Notes: generated by a model not told the origin, from the sequence alone. Positions 28,428 to 39,740 are shown, counted from the first letter of the stretch. The stretch is 49,524 nucleotides of DNA from an uncultured Chelatococcus sp. (GCA_937863995.1 CALMIK010000088.1:1-49524); one strand, 5' to 3'. A program made the numbers and translations.

Positions 28428-29117
28428 ATGAAAGCGCGGGACATCCTGACATCGAACGTCATCGCCGTCGGCCTGGACACACCGCTGCCCGAGGTCGCCG
28501 ATTTGCTGGTGCGCCATCGCATCGGCTCCCTGCCTGTGCTCGACGCCGGCGGGGCGGTGGCGGGCATCGTTTCCGAGGACGATTTCCTGCGGCGCGTCGA
28601 GACGGGCACCCATCGCCGGCTGTCGCGCCTGGCGGAGTTCTTCAGCAGCGACAAGACGTTGCAGCAGGACTACGTGCGTTCGCGGGCGCAGAAGGCCCGC
28701 GACGCCATGCGCACGCACCTACCCCACGTCACGCCCGACACCGAGCTTGGCGAGATCGTCAACGTGCTGGAGCACCACAACATGCACAGCGTTGTGGTGC
28801 TGGAGGCGGGGAAACTCGCCGGAATCGTCAGCCGCAGCGACCTCGTGCGCGCCTTCGCATCCGCCGCGCACGCCGAATCGCCGCCGTCCGAGGACGACAG
28901 GGCCATCCGCGAGACGTTATGCGCCGAGCTCACCGCCCAGCCGTGGGGAGGGCGTTTCGAGAACACGGTCGTCGTCGTCGAGGGCGTGGTGCATCTGTGG
29001 GGCAGCGTCTGTTCCGAAACCGAGCGTGTAGCGCTGCGTGTAGCGGCGGAAAGCGTGCGGGGCGTGTGCGGCGTCGAGGATCACACGGTGATGCGCGTGG
29101 CGCCGCCGCGCGGGTGA
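28428..29117 (+). CDS. CBS domain pair plus BON domain protein
   Basis: 229 residues from the ATG at 28428, chosen because MKARDILTSNVIAV is the usual start of a CBS pair. CBS 1 spans about 1-60 (LPEVADLLVRHRIGSLPVLD, GIVSEDDFLRRVE), CBS 2 about 85-145 (MRTHLPHVTPDTELGEIVN, GIVSRSDLVRAF), and a BON domain about 155-225 (WGGRFENTVVVVEGVVHLWG). CBS pairs sense adenine nucleotides; BON domains bind membranes or other ligands. Proteins of this make-up are common in low-oxygen and stress regulons, and the shared upstream FixK box suggests the same here. The target is unknown. A 60-codon open stretch upstream of 28428 is not family-like and is left out. Confidence 0.85.
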   Translation: MKARDILTSNVIAVGLDTPLPEVADLLVRHRIGSLPVLDAGGAVAGIVSEDDFLRRVETGTHRRLSRLAEFFSSDKTLQQDYVRSRAQKARDAMRTHLPHVTPDTELGEIVNVLEHHNMHSVVVLEAGKLAGIVSRSDLVRAFASAAHAESPPSEDDRAIRETLCAELTAQPWGGRFENTVVVVEGVVHLWGSVCSETERVALRVAAESVRGVCGVEDHTVMRVAPPRG

Positions 29118-29133
29118 GTCCGGCGCGACTTGA

Positions 29134-29604
29134 TTACCCCTGAACCGATCCTTGCGTCATCACCTGCATGATGGCTTCGCTCAACGCGTTGCTGAGCAAC
29201 GGCTTTTCCACGATACGCACCCCGACTGCCTCCGCTTTGCCGCGTAGTGTTGCGCTGGGGTAGCTCGTGATCAGGATGGCCGGCATCGCGGCGCGCCGTT
29301 CCGCGTCGAGCGAGGCGAGCAGGTCCAGTCCGCTGATGCCCGGCAGTTGCTGATCCACCACGAGGCAGGCGCGCAGCGGCAGGTCGCCGGCGGTGAGGAA
29401 GGCGGCGGGGCTGTCGTAGCAACGCACCGAAAAGCCCTCTATCTCCAGCGAGAATTTCAGCGAACCGAGCACGGCCGGATCGTCGTCGATGACCAGCACC
29501 ACCTTGCTGCGCGCGCCATGGCGGCGGTCTGCCTTGCCCGCGAGGGCTGCGGCATCCTGTTCGAGGGAGAAGCTTCCGTCCGAATCCGCGCCGGGATCAA
29601 TCAC
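29134..29604 (-). CDS. Stand-alone response-regulator receiver protein
   Basis: 156 residues. A 34-residue N-terminal extension precedes one complete receiver domain: acidic pocket VLVIDDDPAV, phosphorylation site Asp84 in VVDQQLPGISG, ILITSYPS (Thr/Ser switch), and the conserved lysine in VEKPLL. There is no output domain. GTG start at 29604 with GGTGGA upstream. It follows fixJ (95-base gap) on the same strand and has a FixK-like box about 90 bases upstream. It resembles the FixJ receiver in the LPGISG segment, so a likely role is as a competitor or phosphate sink in the FixLJ system; that role is inference. Confidence 0.82.
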   Translation of the reverse strand: MIDPGADSDGSFSLEQDAAALAGKADRRHGARSKVVLVIDDDPAVLGSLKFSLEIEGFSVRCYDSPAAFLTAGDLPLRACLVVDQQLPGISGLDLLASLDAERRAAMPAILITSYPSATLRGKAEAVGVRIVEKPLLSNALSEAIMQVMTQGSVQG

Positions 29605-29688
29605 CGCAGTCCACCGCTTGTCTGAACATGAGATTCCGGCAGGCCGCCGGAACCTGCGTCATTCCGGCACACTCGGCGCGGGCGCGCC

Positions 29689-29702
29689 TTGACCTTCATC
29701 AA
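29689..29702 (-). promoter_or_regulatory. FixK/FNR-like box upstream of the receiver gene
   Basis: TTGACCTTCATCAA fits TTGAC-N4-ATCAA, differing from the perfect box in one base of one half. It overlaps the last bases of fixJ, with its centre about 91 bases upstream of the receiver start. A class II promoter using this site would begin near 29654 and give a leader of about 50 bases, so the distance is reasonable. Confidence 0.6.
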
Positions 29703-30325
29703 ATGGCGCGGGCGCGGATGTCGATGCCGCTGACGAGCGCCATGCGGATGAGGTGCGAGAGGCTCGTGGCATTCATCTTGGTCATGACGTGGGCGCGGTG
29801 CACCTCGACCGTGCGCGGGCTGATGCCGAGCGCGGAGGCGATGTTCTTGTTCGACAGGCCGCTCACGAGGCAGTCCAGCACCTCGCGCTCGCGGGCGGTG
29901 AGGGTTTGAAGACGCTCGTTGATCTCGATGGTGTCGGCGGCGGCGCGCGGCGTCGTCTGGCGGTTGCCGAGCGCGCTTTCGATGGCGCTCAGCAGCACCG
30001 CGTCGTCGAAGGGCTTTTCGAGGAAATCGCTGGCGCCCGCCTTCATGGCCTCGACGGCGAGCGGGATGTCGGCGTTGCCGGTGATGACGATGAGCGGCAC
30101 GTCGACACCCTTGTCCTTGAGGGTGCGCAGCAGTTCGATGCCGCTGATGCCGGGCATGCGCACGTCAGACACGATACAGCCGCCCAGTCCCCACGGGCGC
30201 TGGGCCAGAAAGACCTCGGCCGACGGGTAGGTGAGCACGGTGAGGTTCATGCTCCCGAGCAGGAACGAGAGCGAATCGCGGACCGATTCGTCGTCGTCGA
30301 TGACATGCACGGGTCCGCTACGCAT
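29699..30325 (-). CDS. fixJ: Two-component response regulator FixJ
   Basis: 208 residues. Receiver domain (about 1-120) with [14 protein letters not shown], phosphorylation site Asp54 in [12 protein letters not shown], and [17 protein letters not shown]; then a LuxR-type helix-turn-helix (about 140-205) with [22 protein letters not shown] and [13 protein letters not shown]. Phosphorylated by FixL under low oxygen, it activates fixK. The ATG at 30325 lies within the last codons of fixL (8-base overlap), so the pair is translationally coupled. Confidence 0.95.
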   Translation of the reverse strand: MRSGPVHVIDDDESVRDSLSFLLGSMNLTVLTYPSAEVFLAQRPWGLGGCIVSDVRMPGISGIELLRTLKDKGVDVPLIVITGNADIPLAVEAMKAGASDFLEKPFDDAVLLSAIESALGNRQTTPRAAADTIEINERLQTLTAREREVLDCLVSGLSNKNIASALGISPRTVEVHRAHVMTKMNATSLSHLIRMALVSGIDIRARAI

Positions 30326-31877
30326 CCTCGGAACTCTCTTCTGGCACCGCGCCACGCAGGGTGAAGCGGAATGTCGTGCCTGTGGCCGGCGACGATTCCG
30401 CCGTGATCGTTCCGCCGTGCGATTCGACGATCGTGCGCGAGATCGACAACCCAACGCCCATACCATGGCGCTTGGTGGTGATGAAAGGCTCGAACAGTTT
30501 CTGCTCCACCTCCGGCGCGAACCCCGGGCCGGTGTCGGACACGCTCACCGCCACCATCGCGCCGTCGACGGCAGCCGTCGTCAACTCGATGGCGCGCACC
30601 GGCGAATCCTGCACCGCCTCCAGCGCGTTGCGCAACAGGTTTACCAGCACCTGCTGGATCTGCACCTTGTCGGCGAGCACCCACGTCGCCTCGGGATCGA
30701 GCGCATAGGTGACGCGCGCGCCGTACTCCCGCGCGCCGACGAGGGCGAGCGCGCTTGCTTCCTCGATGATCTTGGTGAGGTTCTCCACCCGCCGCTCGCT
30801 CTCGCCGCGGGTGACGAACTCGCGCAGACGGCGGATGATCTGCCCCGCCCGCAGCGCCTGGGCGGAGGCCTTGTCGAGCGCCTCGCGCACCTGCGCCGCG
30901 TGCGGCCCATCCTGGGTTTCCAGCAGGCGGCGCAGGCCGCGCAGGTAGTTGGCGATAGCGGTCAGGGGCTGGTTCAGCTCATGCGCGAGGGTGGACGCCA
31001 TCTCGCCCATCGCCGTGAGCCGTGAGATGTGGACGAGCTCCGTCTGCAGGTCCTGCATGCGCGCTTCCGTCATCTGGCGCTCGGTCAGGTCGCGGATGAA
31101 CCCGGTGAAGAACATCTCCCCCGGTCCCGTGGTCTCGCCCACCGAGAGCTGCATGGGAAAGGTCGAGCCGTCGCGCCGCCGCCCGATCACCACGCGCCCG
31201 ATGCCGATGATGCGCTTCTCGCCGGTCCGCAGGTAGCGCTCGATGTAGTTGTCGTGGTTTTCGGCATAGGGGGAGGGCATCAGAATGCTCACGTTCCTGC
31301 CCGTGACCTCGGCGGCGGGATAGCCGAAAAGCCGCTCGGCAGCCCGGGAGAAGGAGTGTATCCGGCCGATGCGGTCGATCACCACCATGGCGTCGGGCAC
31401 GGTATCGAGGATCGATTCCAGATGCGCCTCGCGCGCCCGCAGGCCCTGCGTCGCGGCAGCGGCTTCCGCCGCCGCGCTCTGGCGGTGGTTGCGCAGCCGC
31501 TCGCCATAGTAGGCCATGCCGAAACCGAGCAGCACGAACGCCATGGAGCCGGCGATATCGGCCTGCGCCTGCCCTTCGGGATGGAGGCGCAGCAGCCACG
31601 AGGCCGCGACGGCGAGCGCCGTCGCCGTGAGGCCGGGCCGCATGCCGCGCTCGCACGAGATGAGCACCGACAGCGACAGCATGGGCATGAGCAGGGAGGG
31701 CTTGTCGCCGAGCTGGAACAGGTAGCCGAGCAGCGAGACGAAGGCGACGCAGACGACGGGCCGGATGTAGTCGCGCGGGAAGCGCGGGCGTTCGGCGGCT
31801 CCCGCTTCGGGCGCCGGGGCCGGGTTTCTCCATGGCTCTTTGCCGGAAACAGGCGTGTGCTGGACCATTACCTTCAT
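30318..31877 (-). CDS. fixL: Oxygen-sensing histidine kinase FixL
   Basis: 519 residues. Four N-terminal membrane segments (about 37-135), a coiled linker, a haem-binding PAS domain (about 150-265), HisKA and ATPase domains. The haem ligand is His208 in [10 protein letters not shown], followed by IIGIGR, whose arginine is the oxygen-switch residue, and [15 protein letters not shown]. The phosphorylated residue is His299 in [15 protein letters not shown]; the ATP lid shows DTGPGF and GMGVGLSIS. Deoxy-haem FixL is the active kinase. The membrane-bound, single-PAS layout is like that of Sinorhizobium meliloti FixL. ATG at 31877; fixK is divergent, about 170 bases away. Confidence 0.95.
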   Translation of the reverse strand: MKVMVQHTPVSGKEPWRNPAPAPEAGAAERPRFPRDYIRPVVCVAFVSLLGYLFQLGDKPSLLMPMLSLSVLISCERGMRPGLTATALAVAASWLLRLHPEGQAQADIAGSMAFVLLGFGMAYYGERLRNHRQSAAAEAAAATQGLRAREAHLESILDTVPDAMVVIDRIGRIHSFSRAAERLFGYPAAEVTGRNVSILMPSPYAENHDNYIERYLRTGEKRIIGIGRVVIGRRRDGSTFPMQLSVGETTGPGEMFFTGFIRDLTERQMTEARMQDLQTELVHISRLTAMGEMASTLAHELNQPLTAIANYLRGLRRLLETQDGPHAAQVREALDKASAQALRAGQIIRRLREFVTRGESERRVENLTKIIEEASALALVGAREYGARVTYALDPEATWVLADKVQIQQVLVNLLRNALEAVQDSPVRAIELTTAAVDGAMVAVSVSDTGPGFAPEVEQKLFEPFITTKRHGMGVGLSISRTIVESHGGTITAESSPATGTTFRFTLRGAVPEESSEDA

Positions 31878-32045
31878 CCGCCGCGCGTTCGCACCGGCCG
31901 CGCGCCCTGTCGGGCAGGGTATCGTTTCCGCGGGCTGTCTTTGCGGGCCCTTGGCGTCTCCTACGGGATTCCCCTTACGCAGTCGACCGAATTTCGCCTG
32001 CCGCGCGCACGGGATACAAAAAATCAGATGACGGAGGAAGCCGAC

Positions 32046-32819
32046 ATGTCAAGCATCCAGCATTTGCCGCGCGCGGTTGCAGCCGCAGGGTCGCCGCTCC
32101 TTGCCTCCCGGCACGACGCGAACCGCGCCGAGGACGGAGCCGCCTGGAAGCCTGTCGTCGACAAGGTCGCCGACCGGTCGTCGGAAACGTGGATCTCCCA
32201 TCTGTTCGCCGAGGTCGGCAGCCCGCTTACCGTTGCGCGCAACGGCGAGCTCTACGCCGAGGACCAGCTGGTGGAAAGCGTCTACCGCGTCGAGAGCGGC
32301 GTCATCCGCACCTGCAAGATCCTGAATGACGGACGGCGCCAGATCGATGGTTTCTACGTCGCCGGCGATATCGTCGGGCTGGAGATGCGCGACCGGCACG
32401 CCTACTACGCCGAAGCGCTGACGCGCACCACGGTGCGCGCCGTCCGGCTGCGCACCCTGCGCTCGCGCATGGAGATGGGCGGCGGCATGTCTTGCGCGCT
32501 GTGGGAAATGACGGCGCGCGAGTTGCATCGCTCGCAGGAGCACAATCTGCTGCTCGGCCGGCGCAGCGCCCAGGAGCGCGTGGCCTGCTTCCTCCTGTCG
32601 ATGGCGAACCGCCTGGCGGACCCGCGCGCGGCCGACAAGGGCGCCCCCGTCATCGATCTGCCGATGTCGCGGCAGGACATGGCGGATTACCTCGGCCTCA
32701 CCATCGAAACCGTGTCCCGCACGTTCACCCAGCTCGAGGCCACGGGAATCATCGCGTTGTCCTCCGCCCGCAAGGTGCAGCTGTGCAACCGCGCTGCGCT
32801 GCTGGACATGCACGGCTGA
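32046..32819 (+). CDS. fixK: Crp/FNR-family transcriptional activator FixK
   Basis: 257 residues. Cyclic-nucleotide-binding-like domain (about 55-160) with [20 protein letters not shown] and [14 protein letters not shown], then a winged helix. The recognition helix [20 protein letters not shown] has the Glu-x-x-Ser-Arg pattern that reads TTGAT half-sites, matching the boxes at 28235 and 29689. No N-terminal cysteine cluster for an iron-sulphur centre is present, so it is FixK and not FNR; oxygen information should come through FixLJ. The ATG at 32046 has GGAGGA seven bases upstream, which favours it over the ATG at 32028. Confidence 0.92.
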   Translation: MSSIQHLPRAVAAAGSPLLASRHDANRAEDGAAWKPVVDKVADRSSETWISHLFAEVGSPLTVARNGELYAEDQLVESVYRVESGVIRTCKILNDGRRQIDGFYVAGDIVGLEMRDRHAYYAEALTRTTVRAVRLRTLRSRMEMGGGMSCALWEMTARELHRSQEHNLLLGRRSAQERVACFLLSMANRLADPRAADKGAPVIDLPMSRQDMADYLGLTIETVSRTFTQLEATGIIALSSARKVQLCNRAALLDMHG

Positions 32820-32829
32820 AGCGTTTCCG

Positions 32830-33906
32830 CTATCCCCACGGCCCCCGGCGCATGCCCCATGGCCCGCGTCGGGCTGGCGTTTCCGGCTGTTCGCCGGTGT
32901 CCGCCGCTGTATTGTCCGGAAGTGCTGCTTCGGGCGCCGGATACACGCCGCCGCCGTGACGCACCAGCGCCTCGATGCGGTTCTCGATGGAAGGGTGCGT
33001 CGCGAACAGGCTCTGAAACCCCTGGCGCGGGTTGTCGATGCACATCTCCATCAGGGAAGAGGGCATCGCCTGCACGTCGCTGCGGCCGGAGATCTTCATC
33101 AGCGCGCCGATCATCGCATCGGGGTTTTTCGTCAGCTCCACCGCGCCCGCATCGGCCAGGTATTCCCGCGAGCGCGACAGCGCGAACCGGATCACGACCG
33201 ACAGCGTGACCGCGACCAGCGCGATGACGAACGCCACCACGAGCGCGATGGCCGCGCCGCCGCCGCTGTTCTTGTCGTTGCCGCGCGAGGACGAGGCGCG
33301 CAGGGGCGCGAACCGCAGCCAGCGGAACATCATCTCGCCGAAGAAGGACACGACGCCGGCGATGATCATCGCCGTCACCATGAGCTGCACGTCCTTGTTG
33401 CGGATGTGCGTGAGTTCGTGCGCCAGCACCGCCTCCAGCTCGTCGCGGTCGAGCGCCTGCAGCAGGCCGCGCGTCACGGTGACGGTGTACTGGCTGTCGT
33501 TGAGGCCGGAGGCAAAGGCGTTGAGCGCTTCCGTCTCGATGATGGCGAGGCGCGGCATGCTGAGGCCGCGCGAGATGCACAGGTTTTCGAGCAGGGCGTA
33601 CAGCTCCGGCGCGTCCTGCCGCTGCACCTCCCGCGCACCCGCGATCGCGCCGATGATGGCCCGGTTGAAGGCATACGCGATGAGGATCCAGACGAACGCC
33701 ACCAGCGTCGCCACCGGAATGGCGGGCAGCATGTTCACCAAAGCGCGGCCGACGAGAACGTCGAAGGGCGCATCCTCCGCCATCGCCTCGCCGGCGAGCG
33801 CGCCTGCGAACACCAGCACGTAGATGAGCAGGAACAGCCCGCCGATGAGCAGCGTCGAGCGTACGCGGTTGGCGCGGATGTGCGTGTAAAGCCCGAAGGC
33901 GGCCAT
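32830..33906 (-). CDS. M48-family membrane metalloprotease, HtpX-like
   Basis: 358 residues. Two N-terminal membrane segments (about 16-38 and 58-80), the zinc site HELTH (163-167) in AVLAHELTHIRN, two further membrane segments (about 180-200, 225-248), and the third zinc ligand region SREYLADAGAVEL. HtpX-type proteases clear misfolded inner-membrane proteins. The C-terminal Pro/Arg/Gly tail with two RRGPWG-like repeats is an addition. lemA lies 16 bases upstream, a frequent pairing of unknown meaning. Convergent with fixK, 10 bases apart. Confidence 0.88.
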   Translation of the reverse strand: MAAFGLYTHIRANRVRSTLLIGGLFLLIYVLVFAGALAGEAMAEDAPFDVLVGRALVNMLPAIPVATLVAFVWILIAYAFNRAIIGAIAGAREVQRQDAPELYALLENLCISRGLSMPRLAIIETEALNAFASGLNDSQYTVTVTRGLLQALDRDELEAVLAHELTHIRNKDVQLMVTAMIIAGVVSFFGEMMFRWLRFAPLRASSSRGNDKNSGGGAAIALVVAFVIALVAVTLSVVIRFALSRSREYLADAGAVELTKNPDAMIGALMKISGRSDVQAMPSSLMEMCIDNPRQGFQSLFATHPSIENRIEALVRHGGGVYPAPEAALPDNTAADTGEQPETPARRGPWGMRRGPWG

Positions 33907-33922
33907 GGACTTGCTGCCGAAC

Positions 33923-34480
33923 CTAGAATTTCACGGCCGGCGGCGCGTCGAGCTGCTGGCGGGCTGCCTCGCCGACATCGAAGAACTCGCGGTGCGCGAA
34001 GCCGAAGTTTTTGGCGAATAGCGCCGCCGGGAACGATTCGATCGCCGCGTTATACTCGCTGACCGAATTGTTGAAGAAGCGGCGCGCGGCCGACAGCTTG
34101 TTCTCGATGTCGGCGAGCCCGGTCTGGAGCTGGAGGAAGTTGGCGCTGGCCTTGAGGTCTGGGTATGCCTCGGCGAGAGCGAAGAGCCGTCCAAGCGCCC
34201 CCGTGAGCGCGCGTTCCGCGCCCGCCACCGACTCAGGCCCCTGCGCGGAAAGCGCCGACTGGCGCGCGTTGACGACGGCGTCGAGCGTCTCGCGCTCGTG
34301 GCTGGCATATCCCTTGACGGTTTCAACCAAGCTCGGGATCAGGTCGTGGCGCTGCTTGAGCTGGACGTCGATATCGCCGAAAGCCTGGTTCACCCGCTGG
34401 CGCAGCGCGACGAGGCCATTGTAGACGAAGATGACGTAAAGGACGATGGCGACGAGACCGCCGACGATGATCCATTCCAT
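33923..34480 (-). CDS. lemA: LemA family protein
   Basis: 185 residues. A single N-terminal membrane anchor (MEWIIVGGLVAIVLYVIFVYN) followed by a long helical domain with NGLVALRQRVNQAFGDIDVQ, LKQRHDLIPSLVETVKGYA, and the C-terminal FNNSVSEYNAAIESFPAALF, all hallmarks of LemA. The domain is predicted to face the periplasm or stay membrane-associated; the molecular role is not established. ATG at 34480 with GGAGA upstream. It probably forms one unit with the M48 protease gene. Confidence 0.93.
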   Translation of the reverse strand: MEWIIVGGLVAIVLYVIFVYNGLVALRQRVNQAFGDIDVQLKQRHDLIPSLVETVKGYASHERETLDAVVNARQSALSAQGPESVAGAERALTGALGRLFALAEAYPDLKASANFLQLQTGLADIENKLSAARRFFNNSVSEYNAAIESFPAALFAKNFGFAHREFFDVGEAARQQLDAPPAVKF

Positions 34481-34571
34481 GAGGTCGTTTCTCCAATGCG
34501 CGCCATATCCGCGGAAAGGCGCGAGCGTAACGATGCCACCACATGCTTGCACGAGGAAAGCGTCAGCATGT

Positions 34572-34931
34572 TTACACCGTGCCCGCCCGGCGCGGGCCGA
34601 CGTGCGTCGTCGCGGGCGCGCCCTGCGCCCGCTCGCGCGTGCCGGACGCCCTGAGCCCCATGCCGCCTATTTCCATGCCCTCGAGCTTCATGCCCGTTTC
34701 GCTGTCGGTCGCATCCAAGCGGAACACCACGCCGAAGGAATGCCAGTTCTCCGACGGCACGCCGTAATAGGCCACCACGTCGCGCAATATCGGCTCGAGC
34801 CGGCGCGCGAGCGACAGGCGCCGCTCCAGATCGTTGTCGAGCGCCTGCAGCACGCGGTCCATGTCGATCGTTTCTTCGAATACGGATCCGGATGCCGGAT
34901 CATCGTCGGACGTCAGGTGTTCGTCTGACAT
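34572..34931 (-). CDS. Hypothetical protein, 119 residues
   Basis: From the ATG at 34931, which has a GAGGAGGGG ribosome-binding site directly upstream. An acidic N-terminus (SDEHLTSDDDPASG) leads into a helical region ALDNDLERRLSLARRLEP and then VVAYYGVPSENWHSFGVVF and GMKLEGMEIGGMGLRASG. No signal peptide, membrane segment or cysteine. I do not recognise the family. It is on the minus strand, 91 bases upstream of lemA. The good ribosome-binding site and the aromatic, non-repetitive sequence argue that it is a true gene. Confidence 0.6.
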   Translation of the reverse strand: MSDEHLTSDDDPASGSVFEETIDMDRVLQALDNDLERRLSLARRLEPILRDVVAYYGVPSENWHSFGVVFRLDATDSETGMKLEGMEIGGMGLRASGTRERAQGAPATTHVGPRRAGTV

Positions 34932-35245
34932 GACCCCTCCTCGTTTCTGTCGATCCGTGAAGCCGGACCGGCATTGCGGTAATGCCCCCGTCGGCGTATC
35001 GGCCACCCATTTGCAATAACGGCGATGATACAGTGCCAGCCGTATCGATCAATAGCGTCGGCGCCATAAGCGCATTGTTCCGGAGCACATCCTTCCGGCG
35101 ACATGCTTCCTGGGCGGCGTTCCCCGTATGACAGCCATGCGGCCGCGCGCGTCTTTCGTGACGCCGCAAGGTGCGCTATTGCTGGCGGACAACGCGCCCG
35201 GATACCGTTTGACCCCGGGCGGCAGGGGACGGACGCGCGCGAGAA

Positions 35246-36769
<1,524 letters not shown>

Positions 36770-36917
36770 GAGCGGGGAAAAGCGGACAATTCTCGGGCGT
36801 TTCCCGCCGCGCGGGTGTACGCTCGCGACAGCGTCGTGAGTCGTGCGCCCGGCGCGGGCGCGCCTCTCCGGCGCCTGAACCATTACGGCAAATCGCGTTT
36901 CGGATGCGGCACCGGTC

Positions 36918-38081
36918 ATGATCTCCTTCAGCGAATTGGCGGATGCTTCGCCGGGAACACCTTCCGCCGGCTTGCTGGAAATCGACCTCGACGCCGTGCG
37001 CGCGAATTATCGCCTGCTGCGCGGCCTTGTCGGAAATGCCGTTTGCGGCGGCGTGGTCAAAGCCGATTCCTACGGCCTCGGTGCGGATCGCGTCGTGCCG
37101 GCGCTCGCCCGGGAGGGATGCAGGCACTTCTTCGTGGCCCACGCCGACGAGGCGCTGGCGCTGCTGCCGTGTCTGCCGAACGGTGGCATCCTTTATGTAT
37201 TGAACGGCCTTACCGGCGACGCCGTGCCCGAAATCGCGCGCCGGCTCGCTGAAGGCGCTCCGGTGGTGCCGGTGCTCAACTCCCTCGGGCATGTGATTGT
37301 GTGGCGCGAGGCGGCGGCGCGGCTCGGGCGCGTGCTGCCGGCTGTGTTGCAGATCGATACCGGCATGTCGCGGCTCGGCCTTGCACCGGTCGACGTGGCC
37401 GCCGTCGCAGGGGATGGCGCGGCTTTCGCCGGGCTCGACATCCGCTTCGTGATGAGCCATCTCGCCTGCGCCGACGAGCCACTCCACCCGGCCTCCGCCG
37501 CGCAGCTCGGGGCCTTCAATGCGGCGCGGGACGTGCTGGCGCGCCACGGCGCATTCGCGGGCGCGCGCTGGTCTCTGGCCAACTCGTCGGGCATTTTTCT
37601 GGGCGCCGGCTACCATTTCGATCTCGTGCGGCCGGGGGCGGCCCTCTACGGCCTCAACCCGCAACCCGGCGGCGATAACCCGATGCGGGCGGTCGTGCGG
37701 CTCCGGGCGCGCATCATCCAGACGCGCTCCATTCCGGCCGGCAGCCATGTCGGTTACGGTTACACGTTCGAGTCGACGGGCGCGGCGCGTGTCGCGACGC
37801 TGTCGGTGGGCTACGCCGACGGCTGGCCGCGCAGCCTGAGCGGCAGGGGCGCGGCGTGGCTCGGCGACCATCGCCTGCCGATTCTGGGCCGCGTATCCAT
37901 GGACAGCGTCGTGGTCGATGTCTCGCACGTGCCGGCAGGGCTCGCGGTTGCGGACGCGCCGGTCGAACTCATCGGCGGTCATCAAACCGTCGACGATGTC
38001 GCGGAGGCTGCGGGCACCATCGGCTATGAAATTCTGACCTCGCTCGGCCGGCGCTACAGGCGCGTCTACATCGGCGGCTAA
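36918..38081 (+). CDS. alr: Alanine racemase (catabolic, dadX-like by context)
   Basis: 387 residues. PLP enzyme interconverting L- and D-alanine. The PLP lysine is Lys48 in VVKADSYGLG; the opposing catalytic tyrosine is about Tyr280 in HVGYGYTFES; DTGMSRLG and GRVSMDSVVVDVS are family signatures. The neighbouring dadA, 189 bases downstream on the same strand, oxidises D-alanine, so this copy may serve alanine breakdown as well as cell-wall supply. The 148 bases upstream show no feature beyond GC-rich sequence. Confidence 0.93.
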   Translation: MISFSELADASPGTPSAGLLEIDLDAVRANYRLLRGLVGNAVCGGVVKADSYGLGADRVVPALAREGCRHFFVAHADEALALLPCLPNGGILYVLNGLTGDAVPEIARRLAEGAPVVPVLNSLGHVIVWREAAARLGRVLPAVLQIDTGMSRLGLAPVDVAAVAGDGAAFAGLDIRFVMSHLACADEPLHPASAAQLGAFNAARDVLARHGAFAGARWSLANSSGIFLGAGYHFDLVRPGAALYGLNPQPGGDNPMRAVVRLRARIIQTRSIPAGSHVGYGYTFESTGAARVATLSVGYADGWPRSLSGRGAAWLGDHRLPILGRVSMDSVVVDVSHVPAGLAVADAPVELIGGHQTVDDVAEAAGTIGYEILTSLGRRYRRVYIGG

Positions 38082-38270
38082 AAAAACTCCGGCAAAAACG
38101 TCCGGCAAAACGTCGAGGTTGAGGCTGACCGATCGATTTTGGCCGTCCCGTCATCGAAACGACGAAATGCTCCGGGATTTTGACCCGACGCGTTTTCAAA
38201 CAAACGAGCATCCACGTTGCTTGGAAATGCTTTAGGGCGTATCGCTTTTTACTGAGAGAGTTCACGGATC

Positions 38271-39524
38271 ATGAAGGTCGTCGTTCTGGGCGCGGGCGTC
38301 GTCGGCGTAACGTCAGCGTGGTATCTGGCGCAGGCGGGATGCGAGGTCACGGTCATCGAGCGGCAGGCGGGGCCGGGCCTTGAGACCAGCTTCGCCAACG
38401 CCGGGCAGGTGTCGCCCGGCTACGCCTCGCCCTGGGCCGCGCCGAACGTGCCGCTGAAGGCGCTGAAATGGCTGTTCACCGAACATTCGCCGCTGATCAT
38501 GCGCCCCGCCTTCGATGCGGACATGCTGGCGTGGCTGGTGCAGATGCTCGGCAACTGCACCGCAGCCCGCTATGCCGTCAACAAGGCCCGAATGGTGCGG
38601 GTGGCCGAGTACAGCCGCGACTGCCTGCGCCAGTTGCGCGCCGACACCGGCATCGCCTACGACGAGCGCACGCAGGGCACGCTCCAGATCTTCCGCACCC
38701 AGGAGCAGGTCGATGCAGCCGCGAGCGACATCGCGGTGCTGCGTCAATACGGCGTGGAGCACGAGCTACTCACCACCGCGCAATGCCTCGTCGCTGAGCC
38801 GGGGCTTGCCCATGCGCGCCATCCCATCAAGGGTGGCCTGCGGCTTCCCAACGACGAGACCGGCGATTGCTTCAAGTTCACGCAGAACCTCGCCGATCTC
38901 GCGGCGGCGGCGGGCGTGACCTTCCGCTACGGCGTCGACGTGCTCGGGCTGGACACGGACGGGGACCGGGTTTCCGGTGTCCGCACGGGTGAGGGCACCG
39001 TCGCGGCGGACGCCTTCGTCGTGGCGCTCGGCAGTTTCTCGGCGCGGCTGCTGAAGCCGCTCGGGCTGCGGCTGCCGGTCTATCCGGTGAAGGGCTATTC
39101 GATCACCGTCGACGTCACGGACGAGGCGAGCGCGCCTGTGTCCACAGTGCTCGACGAATCGTACAAGGTCGCGATCACGCGGCTTGGCAACCGTATCCGC
39201 GTCGGCGGCATGGCCGAAGTGTCGGGATACCGCATTCGCCTGCATCCGGATCGCAAGGGCACGTTGTCGCTGGTGCTGCACGATCTGTTTCCGCGCGGCG
39301 GCGATCCGGCGCATGCGCAGCTGTGGTCGGGCCTGCGCCCGATGACACCGGACAGCACGCCGATCATCGGCCCCACCCGGCTCGCCAATCTTCACGTCAA
39401 CACCGGCCACGGCACGCTGGGGTGGACCATGGCCTGCGGGTCGGGGAGGATCCTGGCCGACGCCGTCACCGGCCGCAAGCCGGAGATCGACGCCTCAGAC
39501 CTGTCGCTCGCCCGCTACAGCTGA
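38271..39524 (+). CDS. dadA: D-amino acid dehydrogenase, small subunit
   Basis: 417 residues. FAD enzyme that oxidises D-alanine (and other D-amino acids) to the 2-oxo acid and feeds electrons to the respiratory chain at the membrane. The N-terminal dinucleotide fold is [19 protein letters not shown], followed by [20 protein letters not shown], typical of DadA; the C-terminal FAD-contacting segment is [16 protein letters not shown]. It follows alr. Its 3' end overlaps the convergent ribbon-helix-helix gene by 30 bases, an unusually long tail-to-tail overlap. Confidence 0.95.
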   Translation: MKVVVLGAGVVGVTSAWYLAQAGCEVTVIERQAGPGLETSFANAGQVSPGYASPWAAPNVPLKALKWLFTEHSPLIMRPAFDADMLAWLVQMLGNCTAARYAVNKARMVRVAEYSRDCLRQLRADTGIAYDERTQGTLQIFRTQEQVDAAASDIAVLRQYGVEHELLTTAQCLVAEPGLAHARHPIKGGLRLPNDETGDCFKFTQNLADLAAAAGVTFRYGVDVLGLDTDGDRVSGVRTGEGTVAADAFVVALGSFSARLLKPLGLRLPVYPVKGYSITVDVTDEASAPVSTVLDESYKVAITRLGNRIRVGGMAEVSGYRIRLHPDRKGTLSLVLHDLFPRGGDPAHAQLWSGLRPMTPDSTPIIGPTRLANLHVNTGHGTLGWTMACGSGRILADAVTGRKPEIDASDLSLARYS

Positions 39525-39740
39525 CGCCTTGCTGCGGAAATATGCCAGCACGAACAGCCGGATAGCCGACGACAGGTTGCTGTCGCCGCGCTGGGCGTCG
39601 ATTTCGGCGACGAGGCCGGCAATGGACGAGTTGCGCTCTTCGGCGATCTCGCGCAGCGCGTCCCAGAACGGTTGCTCCAGCGATACGCTCGTGCGGTGAC
39701 CCGCGATCATCACCGATCGCTTGATGACGGCGTCAGTCAT
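39495..39740 (-). CDS. Ribbon-helix-helix domain protein (RHH_4 type)
   Basis: 81 residues. [19 protein letters not shown] gives the beta strand, then [19 protein letters not shown] the two helices, and [19 protein letters not shown] the C-terminal helix of the alphaproteobacterial RHH_4 family, presumed DNA-binding. It starts 8 bases before the stop of the DUF4169 gene (overlap), so fumC, DUF4169 and this gene form one unit. A regulator of the fumC operon is a reasonable guess without direct evidence. Confidence 0.82.
   Translation of the reverse strand: MTDAVIKRSVMIAGHRTSVSLEQPFWDALREIAEERNSSIAGLVAEIDAQRGDSNLSSAIRLFVLAYFRSKASAVAGERQV

Noticed and set aside
31950..32030. FixJ-binding site upstream of fixK (CCTTACGCAGT near 31970)
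   Set aside because: Partly similar to what I recall of FixJ target sequences, but I cannot recall the consensus well enough; left out as a feature although FixJ control of fixK is expected.
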